Shown here one piece after another: positions 30,471 through 40,960 of a DNA stretch of 64,000 nucleotides. The DNA lies in contig JBBBDQ010000754.1 of the NCBI GenBank assembly GCA_037127315.1, positions 2,149,501 to 2,213,500 on the forward strand, in the 5' to 3' direction. Each line of letters starts with the position of its first letter. Position 1 is the first letter of the stretch. The translations under genes were made by a program, and so were the position numbers. The DNA is from Ascarosepion bandense (taxonomy: Eukaryota > Mollusca > Cephalopoda > Sepiida > Sepiidae). The notes beneath the pieces are model-generated. The model was not told the DNA's origin, ran no database searches, and was given only the letters and a program-made list of their open reading frames with translations.

Positions 30471-30480
30471 TTAGATTAGA

Positions 30481-31465
30481 TGATTTTCTACTCTCTCTTT
30501 TTTTTATCATTCTTCCTTGGAAATCATGTCTATTTGAATGGCCTACCATTTTTTATTTGCCTTTTAATCTGTTCTTTATTTCTTTTCAATTCCTTTTGCG
30601 TTTTTGTTTTGTATTTTTCTTATTTACTTCTCTATTTATCGTCCTTTTCCGATCTAATTTTGATTATTTCCTCCCTGCTTTCTGTATGTCATCCATTTTT
30701 ACTTCGAAGAGAAATACCATTTTTTTGTTTGCTTGTTTCTTTGTATATTTCTCTCTCTCATTTATTCCTTCATTCGCTGTCTTTTTTTTTCTTCAGTTAT
30801 TTTATTTTTCTTCGATCATTCTTCTTTCTTTTTTACTTTTTAATTTTCTTTTTTCCTTCGATTTACCTCTTTTCGTTTTCTTGTTTTCATACGTTTGTTT
30901 CTTCATTCTTTCATTCTTTCATTCTTTCATTATCGTTATTTATATATTTCTTCTTTCTATTGTTTTCTTTCTTTTACTTTTGTTCTTTGTTTGTTTTTCC
31001 TTCTATCCTTCTTTCATTCTAGATGCTTCTTTTTTATTTATCTATTGTCTTTCTTTCTTTCTTAATATTTCTCTGATGTATTGACATGTATGTTATCTTT
31101 CTTTCTTTGTCAATACATTCGGCTTTTAGATAAAAATGTGTTCCTTTTTCCATTCATTGTTAGAATTCATTCTTTTGTACATAATGTTTTTAAATTTCTA
31201 TTCACTTGCCCTTTTTATAATGATGTGAGTTTATTACTTGACCTCATATACTGTTTATATCAACAAATACTTCTCACCTACTGCACGGAGCAAACATTTC
31301 AAAGACCTATATTTCTGAAAAAACACTTTCGGGTAAAGCAAAACTAGATAAAAACACGGCATGGAAACACTAACATAAAAGAAAAAATGATCAGGTTTTA
31401 TCGCTAGGTAAAAAAATGCAAACAAAAAAAACTTGTGGTTTTAGCCGGCGTAGAAAGATAGATAA
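30481..31465. other. Pyrimidine-rich low-complexity DNA, no gene
   Basis: 30,481-31,080 is dominated by TTTC/TTCT words; two long frames through it are Phe/Leu/Ser-only artefacts. 31,081-31,465 is AT-rich with nothing recognised. Confidence 0.6.
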
Positions 31466-31467
31466 AA

Positions 31468-31470
31468 ACC

Positions 31471-31514
<44 letters not shown>

Positions 31515-32545
31515 GAGAGTAATTAAGAGTGACAGAGAGAATGAAAGTGAGAGAGAGTGAGTGAGAAAAAGAGTGAGTATGAGAGAGAAATTGAGGAAGA
31601 AAATGAGAGTTAAAGTGAGAGAGAGAAAGAAAGAGTTAGAGTGAGAGAGATTTAGAGTGGGAGAGAGAGAGAATAAGAGAAAGAGTGATAGCTAGTGAGA
31701 GAGAAAGAGAAAGAGTAAGAAATAAATTGAGAGTTACAGAGAAATTAAGAGTGACAGAGAGAATGAAAGTGAGAGAGAGTGAATGAAAAAGAATGATTAT
31801 GAGAGAGAAATTGAGGAAGAGAATGAGAGTTAAAGTGAGAGAGAGATAGTAAGGAAAAGAGTTAGAGTGAGAGAGATTTAGAGTGAGAGAGAGTAAGAGA
31901 GAGTGATAGCTAGTGAGAGAGAAAGAAAAAGATTATGAAATAAATTGACAGTAAGAGAGAATAAAAGTGATAGAGTGAGTGAGAAAAAGAGTTAGTATGA
32001 GAGAGAAATTGAGGAAGAAAATGAAAGTTAAAATGAGAGAAAGTAAGAAAAAGAGTTAGTAAGAGAAATTTAGAGCGAGAAAGAGTGAGAGAGTGATGGC
32101 TATTGAGAGAGAAAGGGAAAGAGTAAGAAAGAAATTGAGAAAAGGAGAAAAATTAAGTGACAGAGAGAATGAGAGTGAGAGAGAGTCAGTGAGAAAAAGA
32201 GTGAGTATGAGAGAGAAATTGAGGAAGATATTAAGAGTTAAAGTGAGAGAGAGAGAGAGTAAGGAAAAGATTTAGAATGAGAGAGATTTAAAGTGAGAGA
32301 GAGGGAGAGAGTGATAGCTTGTGAGAGAGAAAGAGAAAGAGTAAGAAAGAAATTGAGACTGAGACAGAAATTATGACTGACAGAGAGAATGAAAGTGATC
32401 GAGAGTGATAAAAAGGGTGAGTATGAGAGATAAATTGAGAAATTGAGGAAGAGAGTGAGAGTTAAACTGAGAGCGAGTAAGAAAAAGAGTTAGAGTGAGA
32501 GAGATTGAGAGTGAGAAGGAGAAAGAAAGAGAGTATGAAGGAAGA
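31468..32545. repeat. Purine-strand minisatellite, about 5 units of 194-222 bp
   Basis: After (GA)n at 31,470-31,512 the plus strand is almost pure A/G with T. The anchor GACAGAGAGAATGAAAGTG recurs (with variants) at 31,531, 31,753, 31,947, 32,159 and 32,379, spacings 222, 194, 212 and 220. Each unit also has GAGAGAAATTGAGGAAGA, GAGATTTAGAGTGAGAG and GAGTGATAGCTAGTGAGAG. Units differ by indels and substitutions. Confidence 0.85.
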
Positions 32546-32782
32546 ACGTTTGGCCAGTTTTCTAAAGATACTCAAAAGTAATAAAAAACAACGATTGGTC
32601 GAGTTTGAATCATGATCAATCGAGAAAGACGCGGATCACAAAGTTTCGAATGGAATACTTACGGAACAAACACGAAGCGAATTGATTTTGGTAATCGATA
32701 CCTAAAATTCGTTCTGATCAAAATGTTTTCAATCAGATATCTCCTCGTAATTGAGCGCGCGAACAAAAGTGTTTGAGTTTTG
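32546..32782. other. No gene seen
   Basis: Somewhat more balanced base composition than its surroundings (TCGAGAAAGACGCGGATCAC, ATTGAGCGCGCGAAC). Not recognised. Confidence 0.35.
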
Positions 32783-33110
32783 TTTAATGGCATGTCAACA
32801 CCTCTGTGGGTTATTTAATGCCGAAAAGGTAGAGTTTAAAGATATTTTATAATGTTCGTTTATAGTAAGAAGGATGATTTAGTCAGATTTTGATGAAATT
32901 TTTTTTTTTTAATTTTATTTTAGAAAACCGAAGATGTCTTCCAGTTTTGTATTTGCTGGTAATATTTTTCCTTCAAAAATGTGTGATGGCAATAACTTTA
33001 TTTTCTTCAAAAATGTGTAATGGTAATATTTTTTCTTCAAAAAATGTAATGTTTGTAATATTTTTCATTTTAAAAATGTATATTTTTCTATAAAATCTAT
33101 TTTACATATA
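32783..33110 (+). repeat. Unclassified repeat, copy 1 (copy 2 at 56,764-57,012)
   Basis: CCTCTGTGGGTTATTTAATG, GATGATTTAGTCAGATTTTG and AATGTATATTTTTCTATAAA are shared in order with the second copy. Inside, a unit near TTCTTCAAAAATGTGTAATG repeats about three times. Confidence 0.65.
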
Positions 33111-33118
33111 GATATATC

Positions 33119-33418
33119 AGTCAATTAAGTGCCATACTTGATACACGCTTTGGGCGATCATGTCTCCATGAGTGACTGGGTAGAAGATTATCCCGCACTA
33201 GGTTGCCATTCCTTTCTGCGGTAGACTGGTTGCCGACCAAGGCTATAGAACCTAATCTGTCCTGGTATTTAACCCATAACTGGAGAGGAAGAGATGGATT
33301 AATATCTTTCCCGAGGGTATTTGCGCGTAAGTGAATGCAATGAATTCAACTGGAATTTGAACTCGGCTCCCCGATTTCTATTTCCGAGTCGATGTCCACT
33401 GCACCACAACGCACATCC
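33119..33418 (-). mobile_element. tRNA-derived SINE, full-length
   Basis: Sense strand starts GGATGTGCGTTGTGGTGCAG; B box-like AGTTCAAATTCC; lacks a few bases around the GAGACATG hairpin. Probable imperfect TSD near ATATAGATATATC (33,106-33,118) and GTATATAATATATC (33,419-33,432). Confidence 0.88.
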
Positions 33419-33439
33419 GTATATAATATATCTGTAAAA

Positions 33440-33509
<70 letters not shown>
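33440..33509. repeat. (TA)n microsatellite
   Basis: About 35 TA units, the longest in the window. Confidence 0.95.
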
Positions 33510-33511
<2 letters not shown>

Positions 33512-34182
33512 TACTTCATGTGTTGTGTTCCTTTATGTATTAAGCAATCATGGATCTGTTCTTCGTAGCTCAAACTTTGTCTTTTTAATATGTCAGTTAA
33601 TACATTTACTGCTATCTATTTCCTTAAGCACACTATATTATGCGTGGTTTTCGTCTTCACTCTTCCCCTGAATTACAGAGAAAAAAATTACTCTGAAAGA
33701 AATGAGAGTGTCCCTATGGAATCTTATAATTTAAAACAGCGCCACAGTTTCCCAAACTAACATACACAATCACAAAATATAGAAAACTCAAAGGAAAACG
33801 GTTACCTCATGTGTTTGAAGATGTATATCACAAACCATAAAAATCGGGTAATAATCTGAACCATATTCACCTATTAACAAAATATTTATTGAATAATTCT
33901 CGCTTTCTCTTGATTTATAAGAATTTAATTATGTCAATGCTTTGACACACCTTTCAGCCATCTGTTGAAAATGAATTAATATTCTCAGATTTAAAGGCAC
34001 TGACAACACAATGACAGCCTTTCACTTGCATATAAACTATAAACACGTGCAACAAAGTAAATGCTACATTTGCCTTGATAATATACCTGACAAAACACGT
34101 TGGCTGTGGATAAATTTTTCTTTTTTTATTTATTTATTTTGTCCCTTTAGAGATACACTGGCTGAATATATATATATATATA
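33510..34182. other. No gene seen
   Basis: AT-rich, no element recognised. Confidence 0.4.
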
Positions 34183-34184
34183 TA

Positions 34185-34684
34185 CTGTGCAAAAGTATTA
34201 GGACAGGAACTATTTTATCTTTTATGGGGCATGTTGTCAGAAAATAAACAATTTTTTAAAAATAATTTTGTTTGGTTTACCCAACAAATGCTTTAACAAG
34301 AAATAAATACTTGTTACAAAATAATTTTAATATTTAGTATAAAGCCTTTTGCTTTGATCAGAGCCTTCATTCTGTCAGACATTGACTTCACAAGCTTCGT
34401 CATTGTATCTAATGGTATCTCCTGCCAAGCAGCTTGTATTTGTTCCCAAAGTGTGCCTTGCGTAGTAACATTAGATTTATCAATTTTCTATCCAAAATAT
34501 CTCATAGATGTTCAATAGGATTGAGATCAGTGCTTTGTGGAGGCCAATTCAAATACCGAAGCCTTACTTCATCCTTCTTTCTTTTTAGTTAAATAATTTT
34601 TACAAAGGTTTGACTTTTCACCCTTTATTTGAATTTCAGTGAGGTTTTTAGGAAAATCACCCCTGCGCTAATACTTTTGCACAC
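34185..34684 (-). mobile_element. Tc1-like transposon remnant with TIRs
   Basis: CTGTGCAAAAGTATTAGGAC (34,185) and its inverted partner CTAATACTTTTGCACAC (to 34,684) are flanked by TA (34,183-34,184; 34,685-34,686). The minus strand encodes the end of a Tc1 transposase: PPQSTDLNPI(E)H (third catalytic region), then DKSNVTTQGTLWEQIQAAWQ and SDRMKALIKAKGF. The rest is deleted. Confidence 0.82.
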
Positions 34685-34692
34685 TACCGGTA

Positions 34693-35375
34693 GTGTGCAA
34701 AAGTGTTAGGACAGGGGTGATTTCTATTCTGGTTGCATAATTTTGTCGAGTTCACCTTATAGTAGGGTCAGTTAAGTACTGTTTGTGTGAGAAAGAGCAC
34801 CAAGATGCAATTCACCCCCCAAAAAAAACATTTAGAAATGTCATGCTGAACTGCTTGGCATTAAAGCAAGAATCTCTCATGCGAACATTTCAGAGTGTTC
34901 GGGAGTCAGTATGAGGACAGTACAGAGGAGTCGTAAAGATTTAGATGTATCGAATAGTGATTTCGAAGCTGCTTGTGGTGATAACAAGTGATGACGATGC
35001 TATGCCTCCATTCTTTTTTCCATCTGGCCTTAGACTCAACAGATGATGCAGCAAGTGCTTTGAGAAGGCTGTGCTGTCATCAGTCAAGTTGGTAGCCACT
35101 AGAAGTCTACGTCTCGCAACTGAAATCTGCACCAAGATACTCGCATGAGAACAAAGCCATGATACGCAGAGAATGTCTGCGGCTAAATCAGCGTTTACAT
35201 CCTGCAACCTTCCATCCCAAACTGCAACCCTCTTGATTATTGAGCGTGACACGTAGGTGTGAGAGAGAGAGTTTGTAACATCAAAGATGACATGAAGGAA
35301 GAGGTTAGGGCAGCATTCATCAACTTCAGCTCGGACACCGTCCAGAACAGATGCAATGAATACCTACACCAGACT
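34693..35375 (+). mobile_element. IS630/Tc1-like transposon remnant, head-to-head with the previous one
   Basis: Starts after TA (34,691-34,692) with GTGTGCAAAAGTGTTAGGAC. Decayed transposase pieces: GVSMRTVQRSRKDLDVSN (helix-turn-helix), DDDAMPPFFF and SGLRLN, SAPRYSHENKAMIRRECLRL (degenerate QQDSAPCHTSRRTQSWL), SIPNCNPLDY (third catalytic region), VCNIKDDMKEEVRAAFINFS. The section between the HTH and DDDAMPP is missing. Same family as 46.8-47.3 kb. Joined at about 35,375 to a LINE. Confidence 0.72.
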
Positions 35376-36926
35376 TCCCACCCAGAACTAAGGCTCAACT
35401 AAATAACGTCCACATTACACCCTCGCTGGTCGCCAAGATAATTGCACAACTTGACCCACACAAAGCGAGCAGCGGTGACGGAATCCCAGTCATAGTACTA
35501 AAGAAATGTGCCCCAGAACTCTCCTCTGTCCTCTCTAAACTCTATAACCTCTGCCTATCTGCTTCCTGCTTTCCTGCCTGTTCGAAGTCCTCCTGTGTAG
35601 TTCCTATATTTAAGAATTCTGGCGAACCCTCAGACCCCGCCAATTACCGTCCTATTAGTCTCCTTCCGATCTTTGGCAAAGTTTTCGAAGCCATTATCAA
35701 CGCCGAGGTGATTCAGCATCTCACGGCCAACAGGCTTCTCTCTGACAAACAGTATGGGTTTCGATTCACCAGGTCTACTGCTGATATGCTAACGACCATT
35801 ACCGAGTACATATACCGGGCACTTGACAAGAATGGTGAAGCCCGAACCGTTGCCTTGGATATCTCCAAAGCGTTCGACAGGGTCTGGCATGCTGGTCTCT
35901 TGTGCAAACTGCAGAGCTACGGGATAACTGGACATCTGTTTGACCTCATCCAGTCTTTCCTCTCTAACCGCTCATTGAAGGTGGTATTAAATGGGCATGC
36001 CTCCCAAAACTACCATACGAACGCGGGCGTCGCTCAAGGTTCTATCCTAGGTCCCACGCTCTTTCTGATCTACATTAATGATCTCCCCGACGCCATTAGA
36101 TCCCAAGTTGGCATGTATGCCGATGACACAACAATCTACTCTCGCATCGATCAAAAACCAGGTGTGGACGACAAAGTGAACCTCGCTGCCGTACTTGAAA
36201 AGGACCTCCAATCCGTAGTGGCCTGGGGTAGGAAATGGCTGGTAAATTTCAATGCCTCTAAAACGAAGCTGTTATCAACTAACCACCATAGACAATCGCA
36301 TCTACCTCCCATTAGCATGGGACAGGATAGCCTCCCAGAGAGTAAAATACTACGCCTCCTTGGCCTTACACTTTCGGCGGACCTCAAATGGAATGACTAT
36401 ATCGAATCCATTGCCAAATCTTCTGCTATGAAAGTCAGTTCTCTGTGCAGGGCCCGGAAGTTTTTCCCACCTGCACATATACAAATATACCATCCACCCG
36501 TGTATTGAATATTGCTGCCATATCTGGTCGGGTGCCCCTGCTGCTCTCCTTAGGCTTCTTGACAAAATACAAAGCAGGATCTGTAACGTGGTTGATACTG
36601 ACTTGGCAGACCGGCTGCAACCACTCTCTCACCGGCGTGATGTGGCTTCCCTGTGCCTCTTCTACAAGTACTTTCATGGCTTCTGCTCCGATGAGCTTAG
36701 ATCACTGGTGCCGCCTAAGCACGAATTTACACGAGATACTAGATTAACAACTAGGTCCCACCCTTTTACAGTTAAACAAATAAGATGTAACCGTAAATTC
36801 TACTCCAACAGCTTCATTTCTCGCGCTACCCGCTTGTGGAACTCCCTTCCACAAGTCTGCTTTCCCGACAGTTACAATCTCCAGGTGTTTAAATGTAGGG
36901 TCAATAGACACCTCCTATCACACTAA
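35360..36926 (+). pseudogene. LINE reverse transcriptase ORF with one 11-bp deletion
   Basis: One frame is open from 35,360 to 36,508: VHITPSLVAKIIAQLDPHKA (fingers), NYRPISLLPIFGKVFEAII, LDISKAFDRVWHAGL (motif A, catalytic Asp), GVAQGSILGPTLFLIYINDL (motif B), MYADDTTIYS (motif C, YADD at about 36,118-36,129), KLLSTNHH (thumb side), LLGLTLSADLKW. At about 36,472 eleven bases present in sister copies, between CACCTG and CACAT, are missing; the C-terminus continues in another frame (36,500-36,926) to FKCRVNRHLLSH. Apart from this it would read through, so decay is limited. Confidence 0.88.
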
Positions 36927-37100
36927 CTCCCAATTATTCTCAGAACACTCTCATCTACCCAACCCTCATTCTCGGTATCCTTACCCGCCTATCACCCACC
37001 CTCTGACATTTCCTATATTTAATCATCCTTTCTCCACTCTATGTAGCCCCCTGCGCAGTAGTGGCAGTGACATGCCTTGCTCGGGGTGAAACGCTTATAA
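35360..37100 (+). mobile_element. CR1/Jockey-like LINE, longest copy with RT
   Basis: 5'-truncated element with almost the complete RT, C-terminal domain, 3' UTR (GTAGTGGCAGTGACATGCCT at about 37,055) and A-rich tail at 37,098-37,124. Reference for the other eight fragments of this family in the window. No APE endonuclease is present because of truncation. Confidence 0.9.
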
Positions 37101-37222
37101 AAAAATTAAAAAATTAAAAAAAAATCCCAAAGAGGTCAGTTTGCATATTTTATTAAAGAAATTTACCCCCTATTATTCAATATATTTTTGTGAGATTTTA
37201 TGTGTTATTGCTATTTTCATTT
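37101..37222. other. LINE poly-A region and short unique DNA
   Basis: A-rich tail of the LINE, then AT-rich DNA. Confidence 0.5.
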
Positions 37223-37236
37223 ACGACGATAATTTG

Positions 37237-37318
<82 letters not shown>
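37223..37318. repeat. (CT)n followed by (TA)n
   Basis: CT/TTTCTC repeats to 37,290, then about 13 TA units. Confidence 0.9.
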
Positions 37319-37850
37319 ATCATCTCCTCACAAGGAATACAAGAATGAAAAGGTATATGGCGGCAGCACAAATTCAAAGTTGACTTATAAATACTAAGAC
37401 AGATGTGGGTTTGATGTTCTTTAGTATGAGATAGTGAACTTTGGTTTCTATAAATAAACCTGCCAACTGATGTAATATTATCTTTCTAATTCACGTCAGT
37501 TAAGAACATTAGCCCCAGAAGTTGGCGTGAATCACTGCCACTCCTAGAGATTAGCATTGGCCATGCTGGGGGAAAGCAGAACAATGATCTTTTAGATTAT
37601 TAATAGAGGTGTTTAGATGTGGAGGTGTTGCTATTAAGAAAGAATTATTTTGCTTCATTACAGAAGGTAATATTTTAGATATCTTTGAAACAGATGTGTT
37701 TTTGATGTTCTCAAACTAATCAGATTATCTAATTTCTACATTACAAATAAAGCAGAGTATTAAAAAAAAACATCAAAGAAAAGCTTCGCTTTTATTTATC
37801 GTAACACACATACACACACTCCCCACCATATATATATATATATATATATA
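37319..37850. other. No gene seen
   Basis: Includes GTTAAGAACATTAGCCCCAG at about 37,500 and a short (TA)n at 37,829-37,850. Not recognised. Confidence 0.4.
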
Positions 37851-38163
37851 GGAGATCATTCAGTAAATAAGGTGAATTTTTCGGTATAAGAATTTCTAAT
37901 ACAGATAGAAGCTTACCTTTTTTCTTTACTTCTTTTTCAAAGGGATTTAATTTTTTTTTTCAGATTGAAAACCAGCTTTGACAATTTCGGAGATTAACAA
38001 TGATGGCCGACCAAGAAGAATGCTCCAGAATTGAACAGAGGTCAGTTATCAACTGTTTGGTTGCTGAAGAGTGCAAACCAGTTGAAATTCATAGGAGAAT
38101 GTCAACTGTTTATGGTGCAACATGTTTCAGCCAAAAATGTCTACAAGTACGATAAATTGTTTA
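37851..38163 (+). mobile_element. mariner-like element, 5' end and transposase N-terminus
   Basis: Follows a TA; 38,001 onward encodes MMADQEECSRIEQRSVINCL, VAEECKPVEIHRRMSTVYGA, the N-terminal HTH of SETMAR-like mariner transposases. Cut after about 52 codons where an opposing mariner begins. The 150 bp before the start would be its 5' UTR. Confidence 0.7.
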
Positions 38164-39075
38164 AAGAATGACGGAGCAGCTGGTAGTTCTTGGAGCCAGA
38201 TCTGGAGAAGAGGGTGAATGTGGAAGCAATTCGAGCACAATTCATGCAGTTTTGATATTGTTGCGATCGACTTGTGACACGACCCGTTGTCTTCGTGAAA
38301 GATCATTTTTCTTCTTCATTTATGGCTGCTGTTTTGCGATTTCTTCCATTAATCGCATCAATAATTCTTTATAATTTTCTCTATTGATGGTTCTTCTTTT
38401 CTCAAAGTAATCGACGAACGAAATACATTGCGCATCCTAAAATACGAAGGCCAAGACATTGCCTGCTGATGTTTGCACTGTTGGTCGCTTTGTATGGCTT
38501 TTACCTGCTGGTGTTCACTCAGGTGATTGCTGATTTGACTCAGGAGTGAAGTGGTTTATCCGTGTTTCATCAATTGTCAGATATTTACGCAAAAAATTCT
38601 TGTTGCGTCAAAACAGTTGCAAACAACGCGCTGAATCGTCGACGTGTTGTTGTTTTTGATCGACTGTGAGCAAACGCGGCACCAACTTTGAATACAGCTT
38701 CTTCATTAACAAATGATCATACAAAATGGGGAATAGACTGCCTTCTGGTATGTTCAACTCTTTTGATATCTCATGCAAATTCAACTTCAAATCAGCTAAA
38801 ACGAGTTTTTGGATTTTTTTATGTTTTTCCAACAAATTCCGATTTTGGGCGATCACTGCGATCAGCAACATTTGTGTCTGTACGACTGCGTTTAAAGTCA
38901 GCATACCGCCTCTTAAGCTTTGTTTCCAACCGAAAAGCGTGCTAGTAACACCTACCAATCGATTACTTTGCTTGAACAATATTTTCCTATTAGAAAGCAA
39001 TGCTTTATCAACATACGAAATACAGATTTTTCCATTGTTTCGAAAATTTGTAACAGTAGCTTCACTTAAATAACT
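38164..39075 (-). pseudogene. mariner transposase with frameshifts
   Basis: In minus order: IKHCFLIGK (HTH 1), LVLADLKLNLHEISKELNIP and LVPRLLTVDQKQQHVDDSAR (HTH 2 and WVPHxL-like linker), TIDETRINHFTPES (first catalytic Asp), QTSAGNVLAFVF, DYFEKRRTINRENYKELLMR, MIFHEDNGSCHKS (second catalytic Asp), SPDLAP (third region). At least four frameshifts and several stops. Confidence 0.82.
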
Positions 39076-39214
39076 GTAATTTGTAGACTAATATTCCAAT
39101 TGGGCCTAAATCTTGTCAAGTACCATTTGAAGGTCAGTGCTTTTAAAAATCATATAGACATTTTAATAGTGGCGCCATTTATATATCAGACCCGGGGTTT
39201 ATTGAGCGGTGCGT
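38164..39214 (-). mobile_element. mariner transposon, degenerate, minus strand
   Basis: Ends at TA (39,215-39,216) with ACGCACCGCTCAATAAACCC on the minus strand as terminus. The body (38,164-39,075) is a decayed mariner transposase in the opposite orientation to the fragment before it, so the two are head-to-tail-truncated in an inverted layout. Confidence 0.72.
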
Positions 39215-39627
39215 TATATATATTTTTTTTCTAAACATATGCTGCTAAATATAAGAGACAATGATGTTTAATCACGAGTCGTTCGAAACATCGTAATTTG
39301 GCTTTAATTTCAGGCGAAAATAAAGACAAAAATTCTCCAAGACTTTGATAATAAAGTTAGTTCTAGGCTTTCGGCTCACATGAGCCATCTTCAGAAAAGT
39401 TACAAGGACGTTAACATAAAACCATCCACCATCAGCGACTACTTTATCTTGTGTTGACATAAAACTTTGCGAAGCAACGATAACTTTTTCTAAAAATAGC
39501 AAACGCAGTTCGTAAATTTGTAATGCGGTTCTACGACGTCACACTGCGGGGGAGGGGCTGGAAATGTTAACAGAACCATATATTTACTTGCGGTAAATGA
39601 ACTGCATGAATTTTAATTCATGCATTA
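39215..39627 (-). repeat. Interspersed unit with hammerhead-like motif at 39,369-39,394
   Basis: On the minus strand CTGAAGA (39,394-39,388), one T, stem GGCTC/GAGCC with an ATGT loop, then GAAA (39,372-39,369). It resembles 17.1-17.35 kb in order (CTTTCGGCT...GAGCC, GCGAAGCAACGA, GACGTCACACTG). The extra base between CTGAAGA and the stem departs from the canonical hammerhead. No frame seen. Confidence 0.5.
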
Positions 39628-40105
39628 TTTTTTTTTATAATCGTGTCGCCCCAAGCAAGGCATTTTACTGCCACTACATAGCAGGACAGTTATGACAAAG
39701 AGTGACAGGCTATATGGAGTGAGAGGTAGTGAGTAAGAGAAGGATGAGAATACTGATGAGAGTGGGGTGGACGGAGAAAAGAGCATGAGAGAGAGGATGC
39801 AAGTTAGTGAGACAGGAGATGACTATTGATTTTACATTTGAATTCTTGAACATTGTAGCTGTTGGGAAAGCAAGTAAATGGAAGGGAATTTCACAGGCGG
39901 GAAATGCGAGAAAAGAAGCTAATGGAGTTGAATTTGCGTTTACAATTTATTTGTTTCACAGTAAAAGGGTGGGATCTATCTGCTAATCATGTGGCTCGAG
40001 GAAATTCATATGTAGTGGGTACCACCGAGCTAAGTTCCTAGGAGCAGAAGCCGTGAAACTATTTGTAGAAGAGACAGGGAAGCCACATTTCGCCGGTGTG
40101 AAAGT
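39628..40105 (-). mobile_element. CR1/Jockey-like LINE, old 3' fragment
   Basis: Plus strand begins with a T run, then CCCCAAGCAAGGCATTTTAC; reversed codons of FKCRVNR, VCFPDSYN-like and KHEFTRDTR-like text follow. Truncated near 40,105 and followed 35 bp later by a different LINE. Confidence 0.8.
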
Positions 40106-40139
40106 GAAAGTGAAATTCGCAGAATAAAAGGGAGCAGAG

Positions 40140-40960
40140 AACAGAGGGAACATTTGTTCTATGTGCACGGTCCCTTCAGGACTTAGGCGATCATGGCTCT
40201 CCACGTCACCCTTGTGTCTCTTAGTAGGTTTGCTCCTGTTACACCTCACAACCCCCATTCCGTCATCCACCTGATCAGGCCCTGCAAATATGTTATTCCC
40301 TTCCTTCCTCTGTCTCTTTTTCCTTCTATCTGGCCAGTCAGTATCAGGTTCTCCAAGATCTCCTGCCTTATTGCATGTCCCAGGAACTTCAATTGCCTCT
40401 TCCTGATGCTCAGTGTTAATTTCGTTTTTGTTGCCATTCTTTCAACACTTCATCGTTGCTTGCATGCTCAGTCCAAAATATCCGCAGCATCCTTCTGTAG
40501 AACCACATTTCCGATGCTTCCAGTTTTGTCCTCATTTTCGATGATATTGTCCAGCATTCACTGCCGTATTGAAGAACTGATATCACATAGCAATCCAGCA
40601 CTCTTTTCTTTGTTTCTAGTGAAATTTTCCTGTGTGCTAGTACTTTACTCAGCTTCTGGAACCCGTCCTTTGCCATGCCAATTCGCCTTCGGATCTCTGT
40701 GTCGTACTTACCATCTCCTGTTAGAACATTCCTAGGTATTTAAATTTTTGTACTTGTTTGATTATATCTCCCACCTGTATTTGGCATTTTTGTTTGCACC
40801 TTTTGCTGATGACCATGCATTCAGTTTTCTTAAAGTTTATTTGTAGTCCTTCTTTGTCACTCTCCACCGCTACCTTCTGTAGGAGGTCTTGTAGTTTCCT
40901 TTCCGTAATATCCAGTCTGCCCCCGACGAACCAACTTCGCTTTCACTCATTTTAATTCTC
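40140..40960 (-). mobile_element. APE-type LINE, 3' part, same family as 2.3-3.4 kb
   Basis: Minus-strand pieces: KEGLQINFKKTECMVISKRC, FKYLGMF, KISLETKKRVLDCYVISVLQ (40,676-40,416), YGSECWTISSKMRTKLEASE, MWFYRRMLRI, RKRQLKFLGHAIRQEILENL, ILTGQIEGKRDRGR, LIRWMTEWGL. This is the RT thumb and C-terminal region. Frameshifts at about 40,430 and 40,680. Confidence 0.83.

Noticed and set aside
30480..31084. Two overlapping long frames (175-180 codons) on the plus strand
   Set aside because: Composition is almost entirely Phe, Leu, Ser, Ile and Tyr from a TTTC/TTCT low-complexity tract; both frames are open because the tract lacks A-containing stops, not because of coding.
32093..32275. Arg/Glu-rich 60-codon frame
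   Set aside because: Entirely inside the purine-strand minisatellite.
34941..35252. 103-codon minus-strand frame
   Set aside because: Antisense to a recognisable decayed IS630-like transposase on the plus strand.
40193..40735. 180-codon plus-strand frame
   Set aside because: Antisense to the APE-type LINE C-terminus, which carries the family motifs.
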